This document shows, in pieces, positions 7,865-14,323 of a DNA stretch of 16,270 nucleotides. Position 1 is the first letter of the stretch. Each line of letters opens with the position of its first letter. The stretch lies in contig MGNS01000009.1 in the NCBI GenBank assembly GCA_001795165.1, positions 2,318 to 18,587 of the forward strand, written 5' to 3'. The translations under genes and the position numbers were made by a program. The notes under the pieces are model-generated. The model did no database searches and was not told the origin of the DNA. It saw only the letters and a list, made by a program, of their open reading frames with translations. The DNA is from Chloroflexi bacterium RBG_16_57_11 (GTDB lineage Bacteria > Chloroflexota > Anaerolineae > Anaerolineales > UBA4823).

Positions 7865-8410
7865 ATGACGAAACCGCAACGTAAGAACAATCGTTTGCAC
7901 ATCCAATCCGATGTTTCTCTTCCGGATCATAAGACCGCGTTTCCGCTCGACGAGATGGATCGGGCGTTGATCGAGATGCACCAGGAAGATGTTTTCTTCT
8001 CGTATGCGGATTTTGCCGAAAAATGGGGAGTAACCATACCGACGGTTCGAAACCGCATCAAGCGTCTAAAAGAAGCGGGAGTCATCGACGTTATCCTGGT
8101 TTTGAATCCGTATAAAATCGGTTATAACACCACAGCGTTAATTGGCCTAAGGATCAACTGGTCGATCGCCGCCCCTGCAGATATTGTGGCAGCTTTAGAA
8201 AATATCCAGGGTGTCTCATCGATCATGTTGGTCACTGGTAGTTACGATCTTTTTGTTCGTTACGTCTGCCCCAACCTGGAGGCGTACCGACATTTCCTGG
8301 CTGATGAATTGCGCAGGATTCCTGGAATAGCCCAATTTGAGAGTTTTATTGAGCTAGATTTGTACGAGCACAAGTTTGAGATAAGCAAAGTCACCAATAA
8401 AAACGGTTAA
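7865..8410 (+). CDS. Lrp/AsnC-family transcriptional regulator
   Basis: A 181-residue regulator of the feast/famine type. A winged helix-turn-helix spans about residues 28-77 (FPLDEMDRALIEM, then FAEKWGVTIPTVRNRIKRLKEAGVI). A RAM/ASNC ligand-binding domain spans about 85-168, with the typical TGSYDLFVRYVCPNLEAY turn where an amino-acid effector binds between subunits. The N-terminal 27 residues are an extra basic, polar extension. The start is uncertain: AAGG at 7851-7854 allows ATG 7865, while GTG 7859 would add two residues. Its position right after the AOR gene suggests it controls this catabolic cluster, perhaps in response to the imported amino acid (inference). Family confidence is high and target confidence low. 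Confidence 0.88.
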   Translation: MTKPQRKNNRLHIQSDVSLPDHKTAFPLDEMDRALIEMHQEDVFFSYADFAEKWGVTIPTVRNRIKRLKEAGVIDVILVLNPYKIGYNTTALIGLRINWSIAAPADIVAALENIQGVSSIMLVTGSYDLFVRYVCPNLEAYRHFLADELRRIPGIAQFESFIELDLYEHKFEISKVTNKNG

Positions 8411-8453
8411 ACCGCTGACAACCGAGCAGAAAAATCGCACCCGGAGCGCAAAG

Positions 8454-8482
8454 AAACGCGGATTACAATAATATCCGCGTTT
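8454..8482. terminator. bidirectional rho-independent terminator
   Basis: A perfect 10-bp stem (AAACGCGGAT / ATCCGCGTTT) with a 9-nt loop is flanked by T-rich tails on both strands (TTTATTTGTT on +, TTTCTTTGC on -). It sits between two convergent genes ending at 8410 (+) and 8515 (-), so it most likely ends both transcripts. Confidence 0.8.
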
Positions 8483-8514
8483 ATTTGTTCCAGTCTCTTC
8501 TTTCTAATTACAGC

Positions 8515-10386
8515 TTATTCCACTTGAGATTGAAGCAGCCGGATCAATGACCGCCGGGCGATCAGGTCTGCACTGACCATGCCCAGGACGCAACCTTTAT
8601 CCACCACCGGCATGGCGGAGATTTCGTAATGCTCCAGCTTGCGGATCATCTCCAGGATGGTATCTCCCGGCTCGGCGGCGATCACCTCACGGCTCATGAT
8701 CGCCCCTAAAGGCTCGTCGCCAGCTTTGCGCTGCGCGGTCGCGCGGGTGATGTCCGAATCGGTGATCACGCCTTCCAGCTCGCCCTCAGATGTGACTACC
8801 GCCAGGATCGAGCTGTTGGCCTCCACAAGCAGTGCGGCGGCCTCGCGCACCATCTTGTCCACTGGCAGGGTAGGAATGGGCTCCATGATCTCGGCGGCGG
8901 TGCGGTCGCTCTCACGCCGGGCTACCCGGCGGATGCTGATCCGCTCGGCAGCCTCGCAAGGCAGCAGATCCGCGTCGGAGACCAGCAGGTCCACCAGCTC
9001 GCGCATGTTGTGCCGGATGACCTCCTCCCGGTAAACTTCGCCAGCCCGGCGGCGCTTTTCTGCCAGCTCATCCAGGTCATCGGCGTGCTCGCTCAGCCAT
9101 TGATCGACCCGTAACCGGTCGCCCAGCATGTCATCGGGGATACGCAGGTGACCCGGCGTCTTGATCAATTGCTCCTGGGCCGCGAAAATCACACCGCCTG
9201 AATTGACCAGGAAATCGGTAGCGATCAAAACGCCGCGCTGCCGGTAAACCTGGCGTTCCATACGCCTGCGCGCCGCTTTACGCGCCCGGTCGGGTGAATA
9301 GGTGTTCGCTCCTTCGATGATCAGGGTGAAGGAACCCATGCGATCAACGGTCATGGTTGGCCCGGAGCTTTCGTCAAGATCCAGGTAGTTTGAAACCGGC
9401 GAGGCCGGGATCAGGCAGAAGGCCGATTCGCGCAGCAGGTCGTTGGGCGCGGTACTGAACTTGGCGTGCGAGACGCCCCAGCGGTCAGAGATCATCACCT
9501 CATTGAAGAAATTGCGCGTCACCTGCCGGTGCTCCAGCCAGCGATTGAACAGCTGCTCGATGGGTAGGCCGCGTGGGTCATACAGATACCCCTGGGCATC
9601 GCTGATCCCTATGACCTGGACCCCGGGCATTCGCTCGCACAACACGCGTGCGGTGTGCGCACCCACCGCACCAAAGCCCTGGATCAACACGGTCAAACCA
9701 CCGGCGGGCGGGATCTGCAGGTTGGCGAATTGCGGCAGCGCTTTCAAGCGCGGCATCTCTTCCATAAGCGCATTCAGGGCTGAAACGATGCCGCCGGCGG
9801 CGGCGCCAAGCTGGTCGACGCGGTTGCCGCCCATATCGGCTGGCTTGGAGACGGCGGTATCGAGCCCGTTCTGGATGGCGATGGTCTTCATATCGGCGTC
9901 GTTGGTGCCGACATCTGGACCGGGCAGGAACACGGTCCGGTACTTGGATAGCAAGCGGGCAAAACAGCGCACCACCTCGCTGTGCTCGGCAGAGGTCAGG
10001 CTGCGCTCGGCGACGATGCCCACTTTCCCGCCGCCGAACGGCAGGTTGGCGGCGGCGTTCTTGAGCGTCATGCCACGCGCCAGGCTGCGCACAGCGGCCG
10101 GGGTAATCTCTGGCAGCATGCGGATACCGCCCATCGCCGGGCGACCCATCGCCAGGTTGTCGATCACCAGATAGCCGCCCACTTCCAGTGGGGAGGCCTC
10201 ATCCCACATACACACCAGGCTGCGTGGGCCTAGGCTATCTACCTCGACGCCCAGGCGCGCCAGGCGATCCACATCCACCGCGCTGAACTCCATGTAGCAC
10301 AGCTGGTCTTCACGCACCAGGCGGTTATCCCAGGTGCGCTGGGGCAGGCGCTCGCGCAGGAAGGCTTCCATTCGCTTTGGGATCAT
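8515..10386 (-). CDS. Glu/Leu/Phe/Val dehydrogenase fused to a CBS-domain pair
   Basis: A 623-residue cytoplasmic fusion. Residues about 30-485 are an amino-acid dehydrogenase: MGGIRMLP (85-92), the substrate-binding Lys in MTLKNAA (K109), the catalytic Lys in LPFGGGKVGI (K121), GPDVGTND with D158, a Rossmann QGFGAVG (236-242), IEGANTYSP (357-365) and DFLVNSGGVI (391-400). The reaction is oxidative deamination to a 2-oxo acid or the reverse; glutamate is most likely but not proven. Residues about 493-620 form two CBS repeats (AAEIMEPIPTLPVD... and GAIMSREVIAAEPGD...), each with an IxDxDI- or VSxxD-like end. CBS pairs commonly bind adenine nucleotides or SAM, so allosteric control by energy state is plausible. 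Start ATG 10386 has AAGGAGG (complement of 10393-10399) at 6 nt. Upstream lies the palindrome array, then the 421-residue gene on the same strand. Confidence 0.88.
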   Translation of the reverse strand: MIPKRMEAFLRERLPQRTWDNRLVREDQLCYMEFSAVDVDRLARLGVEVDSLGPRSLVCMWDEASPLEVGGYLVIDNLAMGRPAMGGIRMLPEITPAAVRSLARGMTLKNAAANLPFGGGKVGIVAERSLTSAEHSEVVRCFARLLSKYRTVFLPGPDVGTNDADMKTIAIQNGLDTAVSKPADMGGNRVDQLGAAAGGIVSALNALMEEMPRLKALPQFANLQIPPAGGLTVLIQGFGAVGAHTARVLCERMPGVQVIGISDAQGYLYDPRGLPIEQLFNRWLEHRQVTRNFFNEVMISDRWGVSHAKFSTAPNDLLRESAFCLIPASPVSNYLDLDESSGPTMTVDRMGSFTLIIEGANTYSPDRARKAARRRMERQVYRQRGVLIATDFLVNSGGVIFAAQEQLIKTPGHLRIPDDMLGDRLRVDQWLSEHADDLDELAEKRRRAGEVYREEVIRHNMRELVDLLVSDADLLPCEAAERISIRRVARRESDRTAAEIMEPIPTLPVDKMVREAAALLVEANSSILAVVTSEGELEGVITDSDITRATAQRKAGDEPLGAIMSREVIAAEPGDTILEMIRKLEHYEISAMPVVDKGCVLGMVSADLIARRSLIRLLQSQVE

Positions 10387-10410
10387 TTTTGGCCTCCTTA
10401 ATACTGTATC

Positions 10411-10473
10411 TGTAGGGGCGGGTCTGCGTCAATAAGGTCAACTACACCCGGTTTGTCCAGACCCGCCCCTACA
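10411..10473. repeat. palindrome unit 1
   Basis: Arms 10411-10426 (TGTAGGGGCGGGTCTG) and 10458-10473 are perfect 16-bp reverse complements around a 31-nt loop. Confidence 0.9.
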
Positions 10474-10494
10474 ATTATTCGATCATTTCCGGTC

Positions 10495-10556
10495 CGTAGG
10501 GGCGGGTCTGCGCCTACACGGATCTAGCCACAGGTTTACCCAGACCCGCCCCTACG
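10495..10556. repeat. palindrome unit 2
   Basis: Arms 10495-10510 (CGTAGGGGCGGGTCTG) and 10541-10556 are perfect 16-bp reverse complements around a 30-nt loop. The first base differs from unit 1 but is compensated in the other arm, which keeps the pairing. Confidence 0.9.
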
Positions 10557-10580
10557 ATCATGCGATCATTACAGGTCATA

Positions 10581-10636
10581 CGAGGCGGGTCTGCGCTTAT
10601 GCGGATTTAGCAACAGATTCACCCAGACCCGCCCCT
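10581..10636. repeat. palindrome unit 3, degenerate
   Basis: The left arm has lost bases (CGAGGCGGGTCTG, 10581-10593) while the right arm 10624-10636 is intact. A 10-bp core (GGCGGGTCTG / CAGACCCGCC) still pairs around a 30-nt loop. Confidence 0.8.
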
Positions 10637-10646
10637 AAAAAATGCG

Positions 10647-11912
10647 TTATTTGTGCAAATTCTCGGCGGCGATGAACGACAGCCCGCACTCGGTCAGCGC
10701 CCTGGCGGTGTGCTCCACAGCGGCGCATTTATCCAGGAAATTCTGCTGTAGGTGATCCCAGTCGCCGGAGGCGATCACCTCGCTTTTATCGCGGAAGTAA
10801 TCCAGGATATCCGAGGGATGCTGGCGTGTCTGGTCGAGCTCCGGATCGCCGCCCTCGTGTTTGGCGGAAATGTTGGCCACGTGGTCGGCCAGGCCGAGCA
10901 GCTCTGCGCGCCGGTCGTAGGGCTGGCGCACGATGCTCTTCCATGTTTCGGTGATGTGATGCTCGAAGCGCACCACGTCTTCAAAGCCCAACTTCTTGCG
11001 GAATTGAGCGGTGATCTCGATGGTCTCATTATTTACCGAGTTGCTCCAGTTGAAACCGATCAGCGGTGAGGTGCCGTCATCCCGCGAAAACAGCTTGGCG
11101 CCGATGAGCGTCCAGAAGCCGGCGTAGGGGTTGTCGTTGCCCATGAAAACCGAAATCTTGAATTCGATATCCACACCTAGGCGGTAGAGCAGATAACCGG
11201 CCAGCACCGTGCCAGGGTTTAGGTTTAGCACCTGGCGGACGCCGTAATTCGTGTAATAGTACAGGAACTCATCCACCCACTTGAGCGGGTAGTGGTTCGG
11301 CTGGCCTACGCCGCCGAAGTAGCCTGTGATCGTCTCCGGCCCGCCCAGGTGGACGTTGGAGCCATCGGTGCCCTTAGTGTCCAGCGTCTCCACCAGGCTG
11401 GCGCCGATGATCTGCATCGAGGCCACGTTGGCCGGCAGGTCGCCGTCAGCTTCCTGCTCCTTCATCTTACGCACCTGGATGAAGCGCCCCGGTACCAGGC
11501 TGCGCTCGGCCAGGGCTTTTTCGGCAATCGCCATCACCCAGGGGAAGTATTGTAAGGCGCTGACCTCCAGGGTGACAGCGAAATCGTCGGCGAACTTCAT
11601 CGTATCGGCCTTAGCGCCGAGCACCTTGCGACGGTAATCCGCCACGCTGATGAAAGCGCCGCGGTCGCGCTGCTCAACCAGCCATTGCAGGTCTTTGAGA
11701 TATTCGGGCTTGGTATGCTCCACCTTCTTGAGCAGGTTGGGCAACTGGCGCGCTTCTGCGGCCTTGCGGTTGATCTCCTCCGGCGTGCCGTATTTCTGCA
11801 CTACTTCCAGGAAGTTATTGAGCACCTGCATATCCGGGTCCAACAAGACGGCGTTGAGACCGTCCAGCCGGTCATACGGGATTTTGAGCATCTGGCGCAA
11901 CGATTCGTCCAT
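10647..11912 (-). CDS. conserved-looking protein of unknown function, downstream partner of panB
   Basis: A 421-residue soluble protein that I do not recognise. There is no signal peptide or membrane helix. The N-terminal 100 residues are charged and helical. The central part (about 115-290) is richer in Gly/Asn/aromatics, with GGPETITGYFGGVGQPNHYPL (190-210), LNLNPGTVLAGYLLYRLGVD (229-248) and FMGNDNPYAGFW (256-267), which look like conserved active-site loops. FEHHITETW (316-324), D343/H344 and H352/E353 are possible metal or acid-base residues. Start ATG 11912 has AGGAG (complement of 11921-11925) at 8 nt and lies 27 nt after the panB stop, so the two are almost certainly co-transcribed. 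The pairing suggests action on a ketoacid or one-carbon substrate, but this is a guess from context. The reading frame itself is convincing. Confidence 0.75.
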   Translation of the reverse strand: MDESLRQMLKIPYDRLDGLNAVLLDPDMQVLNNFLEVVQKYGTPEEINRKAAEARQLPNLLKKVEHTKPEYLKDLQWLVEQRDRGAFISVADYRRKVLGAKADTMKFADDFAVTLEVSALQYFPWVMAIAEKALAERSLVPGRFIQVRKMKEQEADGDLPANVASMQIIGASLVETLDTKGTDGSNVHLGGPETITGYFGGVGQPNHYPLKWVDEFLYYYTNYGVRQVLNLNPGTVLAGYLLYRLGVDIEFKISVFMGNDNPYAGFWTLIGAKLFSRDDGTSPLIGFNWSNSVNNETIEITAQFRKKLGFEDVVRFEHHITETWKSIVRQPYDRRAELLGLADHVANISAKHEGGDPELDQTRQHPSDILDYFRDKSEVIASGDWDHLQQNFLDKCAAVEHTARALTECGLSFIAAENLHK

Positions 11913-11939
11913 TCGTGGGTCTCCTGTTCACTCGTTCCT

Positions 11940-12797
11940 TTACCCCAGCATATCCAAAAGTTCTTCGTACTCTTCGTCCTTCATGCCGAACCAGTTCTCG
12001 GGCTGCGGGAAAGTCTTGTCGGTCACTTCGCTGACGTAGCCCTTCAGCCCGTTCAGGATGACCTCCCCGGCGTTGCCAAAGACCTTGGCCATGCGCGGCT
12101 TGAACCTCGGGTACAGGCCAAACATATCATGGTAGATCAGTAGCTGGCCGTGAGCATGCGGGCCGGAACCCAGGCTCATGATGATGCAGTTTTCCGCCCG
12201 CTCGGTGATTAGCGTGCACACCCGGTCGGGCACCATCTCCAGCAGGATCATGAAGGCGCCGGCGTTTTCGAGCGCCTTGGCGTTGTCGATGATCTTCTTG
12301 GCCTGGAAAGCGCCTTTGCCCTGTACTTTGTAGCCCCCCAGCAGGCTGACGCTCTGCGGGGTCAACCCCAAATGACCGATGGCGGGGATGCCAGCTTTGA
12401 CGATGCCATCGATGCGGTCGGCCATCTCCGAGCCGCCCTCCAGCTTGATGGCGTCACAAGCTGCCTCGGCCATGAAGCGCCCGGCGTTGCGGATGGCCGT
12501 CTCAACGCTGGGCTGGTAGCTCATATAAGGCATATCGCCCACCACGAAAACGGTCGGTGCGCCGCGGCGCACCGCCTGGCTGTGGCGGATCATGTCGTCC
12601 ATCGTCACCGGCAGGGTGGTTTCGTAGCCCAGCATGGTCATGCCCAGGCTATCGCCCACCAGGATCATATCCATCCCGGCCTGCTCCTGCAAATAGGCAG
12701 TGGGGTAATCGTAGCAGGTCAGCCAGGTGATCGGAACGCCATCCGCGACCTTCTTGAACAGGGTCGGGAGGGTCACTTTTTTTCTCTGTTCAGTCAT
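11940..12797 (-). CDS. panB: 3-methyl-2-oxobutanoate hydroxymethyltransferase
   Basis: A 285-residue ketopantoate hydroxymethyltransferase, which transfers a one-carbon unit from methylenetetrahydrofolate to 2-oxoisovalerate in pantothenate/CoA synthesis. The start ATG at 12797 has GGAGG (complement of 12807-12811) 9 nt upstream; the in-frame extension to 12854 runs through a hairpin and is rejected. Metal ligands align to D49 (ILVGDSLGM), D88 (VVGDMPYMSY) and E120 (IKLEGG). The catalytic Glu is E187 (ILLEMVP). The PanB ending GQLLIYHDMFGL is present. Length is usual for the family (260-290). No panC or panD is adjacent; the next gene is the unknown 421-residue protein, so a side role in another aldol-type reaction cannot be excluded. 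Confidence 0.92.
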   Translation of the reverse strand: MTEQRKKVTLPTLFKKVADGVPITWLTCYDYPTAYLQEQAGMDMILVGDSLGMTMLGYETTLPVTMDDMIRHSQAVRRGAPTVFVVGDMPYMSYQPSVETAIRNAGRFMAEAACDAIKLEGGSEMADRIDGIVKAGIPAIGHLGLTPQSVSLLGGYKVQGKGAFQAKKIIDNAKALENAGAFMILLEMVPDRVCTLITERAENCIIMSLGSGPHAHGQLLIYHDMFGLYPRFKPRMAKVFGNAGEVILNGLKGYVSEVTDKTFPQPENWFGMKDEEYEELLDMLG

Positions 12798-12830
12798 TCT
12801 TTTTTGCCTCCGCAAAGGATGAATAGAAGC

Positions 12831-12845
12831 CGGGTCGGAGACCCG
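12831..12845 (-). promoter_or_regulatory. short hairpin in the panB leader
   Basis: CGGGTC / GACCCG form a 6-bp stem with a 3-nt loop about 34 nt before the panB start. It may be a leader structure or a fragment of the GGGTCT repeat family; no known riboswitch was recognised. Confidence 0.3.
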
Positions 12846-12862
12846 TCTAATCAACAGTATGT

Positions 12863-12892
12863 AGAATAATTTTATAAGGGTTAGGGTGTTAA
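12863..12892 (-). promoter_or_regulatory. possible panB promoter
   Basis: On the minus strand TTAACA (complement of 12887-12892; 5 of 6 to the -35 consensus) and TATTCT (complement of 12863-12868; 4 of 6 to the -10) are separated by 18 nt, in an AT-rich gap between the nuclease gene and panB. Confidence 0.35.
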
Positions 12893-12921
12893 ATCAACTG
12901 ACGAAAATCACGTGTATTCTA

Positions 12922-14124
12922 TTACTTACACCCCGCAAAGAAGGAGCCACCTGCCATAGCCGTAGCGCAGGCTGCCTGTCTCCGCGCTGTAGCGATGTCA
13001 CAGATCGCTTGACAAACGTCCTCCTGAGCCGGGCTGTGGAAGTTACCCCAGATCACTGTCGGGCCGCAATTGCAGGTGAACCCCAGGCTGGAGGTCGAGG
13101 TGGGCGTGAATGTTGGGGGTGGCACCCAGACCAGCGCGGGAGAGGTGGGAGTCGTTGTGCCAGTCGGCTGCGGAGCCGGCGTCTGCACGCCCGGCGTAAC
13201 CTGCGTTGCCCACATCCCCAGCCCCTCGCTACGAGCCTGCTCGGCTGCCAGGGCAAATAATTCATCACAGGCCGTGTCGGGTGATGTGGAGACGGCGGTC
13301 GCATATCCCTGTCGCACCAGCTCATAATTGATGAACAACTCGCCAGCCAGGACATACCTTGGAAGCTCGCCGGAGGGGTCTGCTGGGGTGCCGTCTTGAA
13401 CCAGCGTCACCGTTTGGCCATCGACCAGGCTCTGGTTGAGGCTCAGCGCTTCGGTTCCAAAGGGCTCCGGGGCTGGATCTGTCTCTGGAGCGTCGATGCC
13501 AAGATAGCGGACGGTGTTTGGCTGGTTTTCTATCAGGACCTGGATCGTATCCCCATCGATGACCTCTGCCACCGTAGCCTGCACCGGGTTGTTAGCCGGT
13601 ACGCATACATCTGCCGCCCGGGTGGGAAGGCTGATTTGGTTGCCTACTGTGAGGGTAGGGTTTGCCGGATCGAGTCCATTGGCGGCGACCACCAGCACGA
13701 TATCCAGCCCGAACTGGTCGGCGATCGATTGGACCGTGTCACCCTCCTGAACCGTGTAAACCATTGCCTCCGCTGGCGGCTCTCCACCGGACGGTGGTCC
13801 TGCAGTGGCCGTCACGACCACGGGTGTCGGCGTAGCCGGGATCGGGGTCGGAGCCAGGGTATAGGTCGGCTGCAGGGTGTAGGTTGGTTGTGGCGTGTAA
13901 GTCGGGTATGGTGTATAGGTCGGGCCGCTGACGAACGCCACCGTCACCGCCAGTCTAGTTACAGATACACCGGCCCAGCCCGAATAGGCGGAAACGCCAG
14001 CGGAGACCAAAATGGTTCCGCCAACGAACCCGGTCAGACAGGCGACCAGTATGATCGCGGCAATAATGGCCACCCAGGCCGGCCGACCCAGTCCTTCCTG
14101 GCTAACCGGTGTCTCTTCACTCAT
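12922..14124 (-). CDS. membrane-anchored LysM and thermonuclease (SNase-like) protein
   Basis: A 400-residue multi-domain surface protein, probably an extracellular Ca2+-dependent nuclease held at the envelope. A hydrophobic anchor (about 17-43) follows a short N-terminal tail. A Thr/Pro linker has four PTYTxx hexapeptides (68-91). A LysM peptidoglycan-binding domain (about 121-167: MVYTVQEGDTVQSIADQFGL) comes next, then an SNase domain (about 181-307) with ATVAEVIDGDT (D190, D192) and VRYLGIDAPET (R206, D211, E214). R256 in LPRYVL matches the second catalytic Arg, and INYELVRQGYA is also typical. After a second Thr/Pro linker comes a 50-residue tail with six Cys (351, 353, 371, 375, 386, 399), likely disulfide-bonded. 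GGGAAG precedes ATG 14124. Role: degrading environmental DNA or RNA for nutrients or defence (inference). Confidence 0.87.
   Translation of the reverse strand: MSEETPVSQEGLGRPAWVAIIAAIILVACLTGFVGGTILVSAGVSAYSGWAGVSVTRLAVTVAFVSGPTYTPYPTYTPQPTYTLQPTYTLAPTPIPATPTPVVVTATAGPPSGGEPPAEAMVYTVQEGDTVQSIADQFGLDIVLVVAANGLDPANPTLTVGNQISLPTRAADVCVPANNPVQATVAEVIDGDTIQVLIENQPNTVRYLGIDAPETDPAPEPFGTEALSLNQSLVDGQTVTLVQDGTPADPSGELPRYVLAGELFINYELVRQGYATAVSTSPDTACDELFALAAEQARSEGLGMWATQVTPGVQTPAPQPTGTTTPTSPALVWVPPPTFTPTSTSSLGFTCNCGPTVIWGNFHSPAQEDVCQAICDIATARRQAACATAMAGGSFFAGCK
13852..13923 (-). repeat. 18-bp coding tandem repeat (PTYTxx x4)
   Basis: Four in-frame copies of an 18-bp unit encode PTYTPY, PTYTPQ, PTYTLQ and PTYTLA. 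Codons vary between copies, so the repeat is old or selected at protein level. It forms an extended, possibly glycosylated spacer between the membrane anchor and LysM. Confidence 0.85.
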
Positions 14125-14161
14125 ACGCTTCCCGCCCGACGAAGCGCCAACCGAACAACAC

Positions 14162-14189
14162 GATATATCATCATACCCCTGATTGTAAA
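14162..14189 (-). promoter_or_regulatory. probable promoter of the LysM-nuclease gene
   Basis: On the minus strand TTTACA (complement of 14184-14189) and TATATC (complement of 14162-14167) are 16 nt apart, about 37 nt before ATG 14124. The -35 is 5 of 6, the -10 is 4 of 6. Confidence 0.4.
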
Positions 14190-14261
14190 GGATTTTTGCG
14201 CTATTGCGCGATGAATTAGGCCGGTGGCAAGGGTCGATGCTTTCGCCGCAGGTACTCCAGG

Positions 14262-14290
14262 TTTACCCGGTACCACCGGCGTGCTATAAT
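14262..14290 (+). promoter_or_regulatory. strong sigma-70-like promoter of the DUF72 gene
   Basis: A perfect extended -10, TGC-TATAAT (hexamer 14285-14290), is preceded by TTTACC (14262-14267) at a 17-nt spacing. A start near 14297 would give a leader of about 27 nt or less, which is why the upstream ATG at 14204 is not accepted as a start. Confidence 0.75.
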
Positions 14291-14323
14291 CTTAGAGATC
14301 GTCTAATTTCCGTCGTGATTGCC

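Larger units (their letters stand above)
10411..10636. repeat. tandem array of three 84-bp palindromic repeat units
   Basis: Three successive units begin at 10411, 10495 and about 10580 (period 84-85). Each contains a long inverted repeat, AGGGGCGGGTCTG ... CAGACCCGCCCCT, separated by a 30-31-nt loop. The loops of units 2 and 3 are clearly related, and so are the linkers between units (CGATCATT...GGTC). The array fills nearly the whole 260-nt gap between the 421-residue gene and the GDH-CBS gene. It could act as an attenuator or RNA stabiliser, or be a REP/MITE-like mobile repeat amplified in place. Confidence 0.9.

Noticed and set aside
9443..10174. 243-codon plus-strand frame
   Set aside because: Antisense to the GDH domain; Ser/Arg/Pro-rich translation typical of a GC-rich shadow frame.
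10411..10636. Possible CRISPR array
   Set aside because: Only three units; the repeated parts are inverted pairs and the intervening loops resemble each other, unlike CRISPR spacers; no cas gene is present.
12840..12921. Riboswitch or small RNA in the panB leader
   Set aside because: Only a 6-bp hairpin is visible and no known riboswitch core could be recognised.
13396..14214. 272-codon plus-strand frame
   Set aside because: Antisense to the LysM-nuclease; Arg/Gly/His-rich with no domain.
14220..14280. 8-bp inverted repeat GCCGGTGG / CCACCGGC around the -35 region
   Set aside because: Arms are 45 nt apart and short; seen, but not enough to call an operator.
14204..14323. Extended start for the DUF72 protein
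   Set aside because: The TATAAT promoter at 14285-14290 lies inside it, and family similarity begins only at about 14324.
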